A DNA stretch of 40,777 nucleotides, taken from Zopfochytrium polystomum. Taxonomy: Eukaryota > Chytridiomycota > Chytridiomycetes > Chytridiales > Chytridiaceae. The position numbers and the translations under genes were made by a program. Position 1 is the first letter of the stretch. Each line of letters opens with the position of its first letter. Below the pieces are notes generated by a model that was not told where the DNA came from, searched no databases, and worked only from the letters and a program-made list of their open reading frames with translations. Shown piece after piece: positions 40,695 through 40,777 of this stretch. The stretch covers positions 1 through 40,777 of the forward strand of contig JAIVFJ010000443.1 in assembly GCA_025765615.1 (NCBI GenBank), read 5' to 3'.

Positions 40695-40777
40695 CCCCCT
40701 TTTCCTTTCATTTTTCTCTTTTCTTTGACTCTTCACGATTGGATTTGTGGCGCTAGTCGAACACGGGGGCAGACCAA
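40502..40777. other. 3' flank with T-runs (17 and 37)
   Basis: After the RING gene stop the sequence holds runs of 17 T (40640-40656) and 37 T (40658-40694) separated by one G. No gene is seen before the window ends. Confidence 0.6.

Overview
The window looks like nuclear DNA of a GC-rich, early-diverging fungus, most likely a chytrid. The reasons are many short GT-AG introns (about 50 to 160 bases), GH28 pectinases with signal peptides, a GPI-anchored secreted glycoprotein of a fungal type, and a multigene family of ankyrin-like 29-residue repeats with a Trp-Trp pair. The chytrid assignment is inference from gene content, not from a marker gene. No rRNA, tRNA, CRISPR array or origin was seen.

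Layout. 0.5-5.0 kb: two minus-strand WW-repeat genes with an F-box-like start. 5.2-7.2 kb: a TIR - NB-ARC - LRR (NLR-type) gene in decay, divergent from the second WW-repeat gene. 8.3-10.2 kb: a single-pass membrane protein with a C-terminal SH3 domain (minus). 10.7-12.4 kb: unrecognised helical protein(s). 12.4-19.3 kb: a duplication nest holding two diverged copies of a secreted protein-kinase-like gene, at least five copies of its signal-peptide module, a perfect 57-base inverted repeat, and degenerate copies of neighbouring genes. 19.5-25.2 kb: three tandem GH28 polygalacturonases with identical intron positions, the first lacking three catalytic residues. 25.6-26.6 kb: a third WW-repeat gene. 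26.7-27.6 kb: an SDR oxidoreductase. 28-30.2 kb: a protein with tandem SAM-like domains and a Tc1/mariner remnant. 30.4-31.9 kb: a small two-exon gene and a dead WW-repeat copy. 32-33.3 kb: a nodulin-like/MCH1-like MFS transporter. 33.8-35.2 kb: a GPI-anchored secreted protein. 36-37.4 kb: a plant-type LRR protein built from 72-base exons. 38.1-40.5 kb: a multi-pass membrane RING-H2 protein.

The genes do not form one pathway. The themes are secretion and plant-wall attack (GH28 cluster, GPI protein), recognition and signalling built from repeats (NLR, LRR, WW-repeat, SAM, SH3, kinase), and rapid local duplication with decay. The most striking item is the TIR - NB-ARC - LRR gene: as I recall, this plant-like architecture is not normally seen in fungi, and each of its two visible LRRs is one 84-base phase-1 exon.

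Many genes carry single-base frameshifts, several at short homopolymers. This may be sequencing or assembly error rather than biology, so calls of pseudogene rest where possible on substitutions (nonsense codons, lost catalytic residues, lost splice sites). Exon joins were worked out by eye from frame, splice dinucleotides and family motifs.
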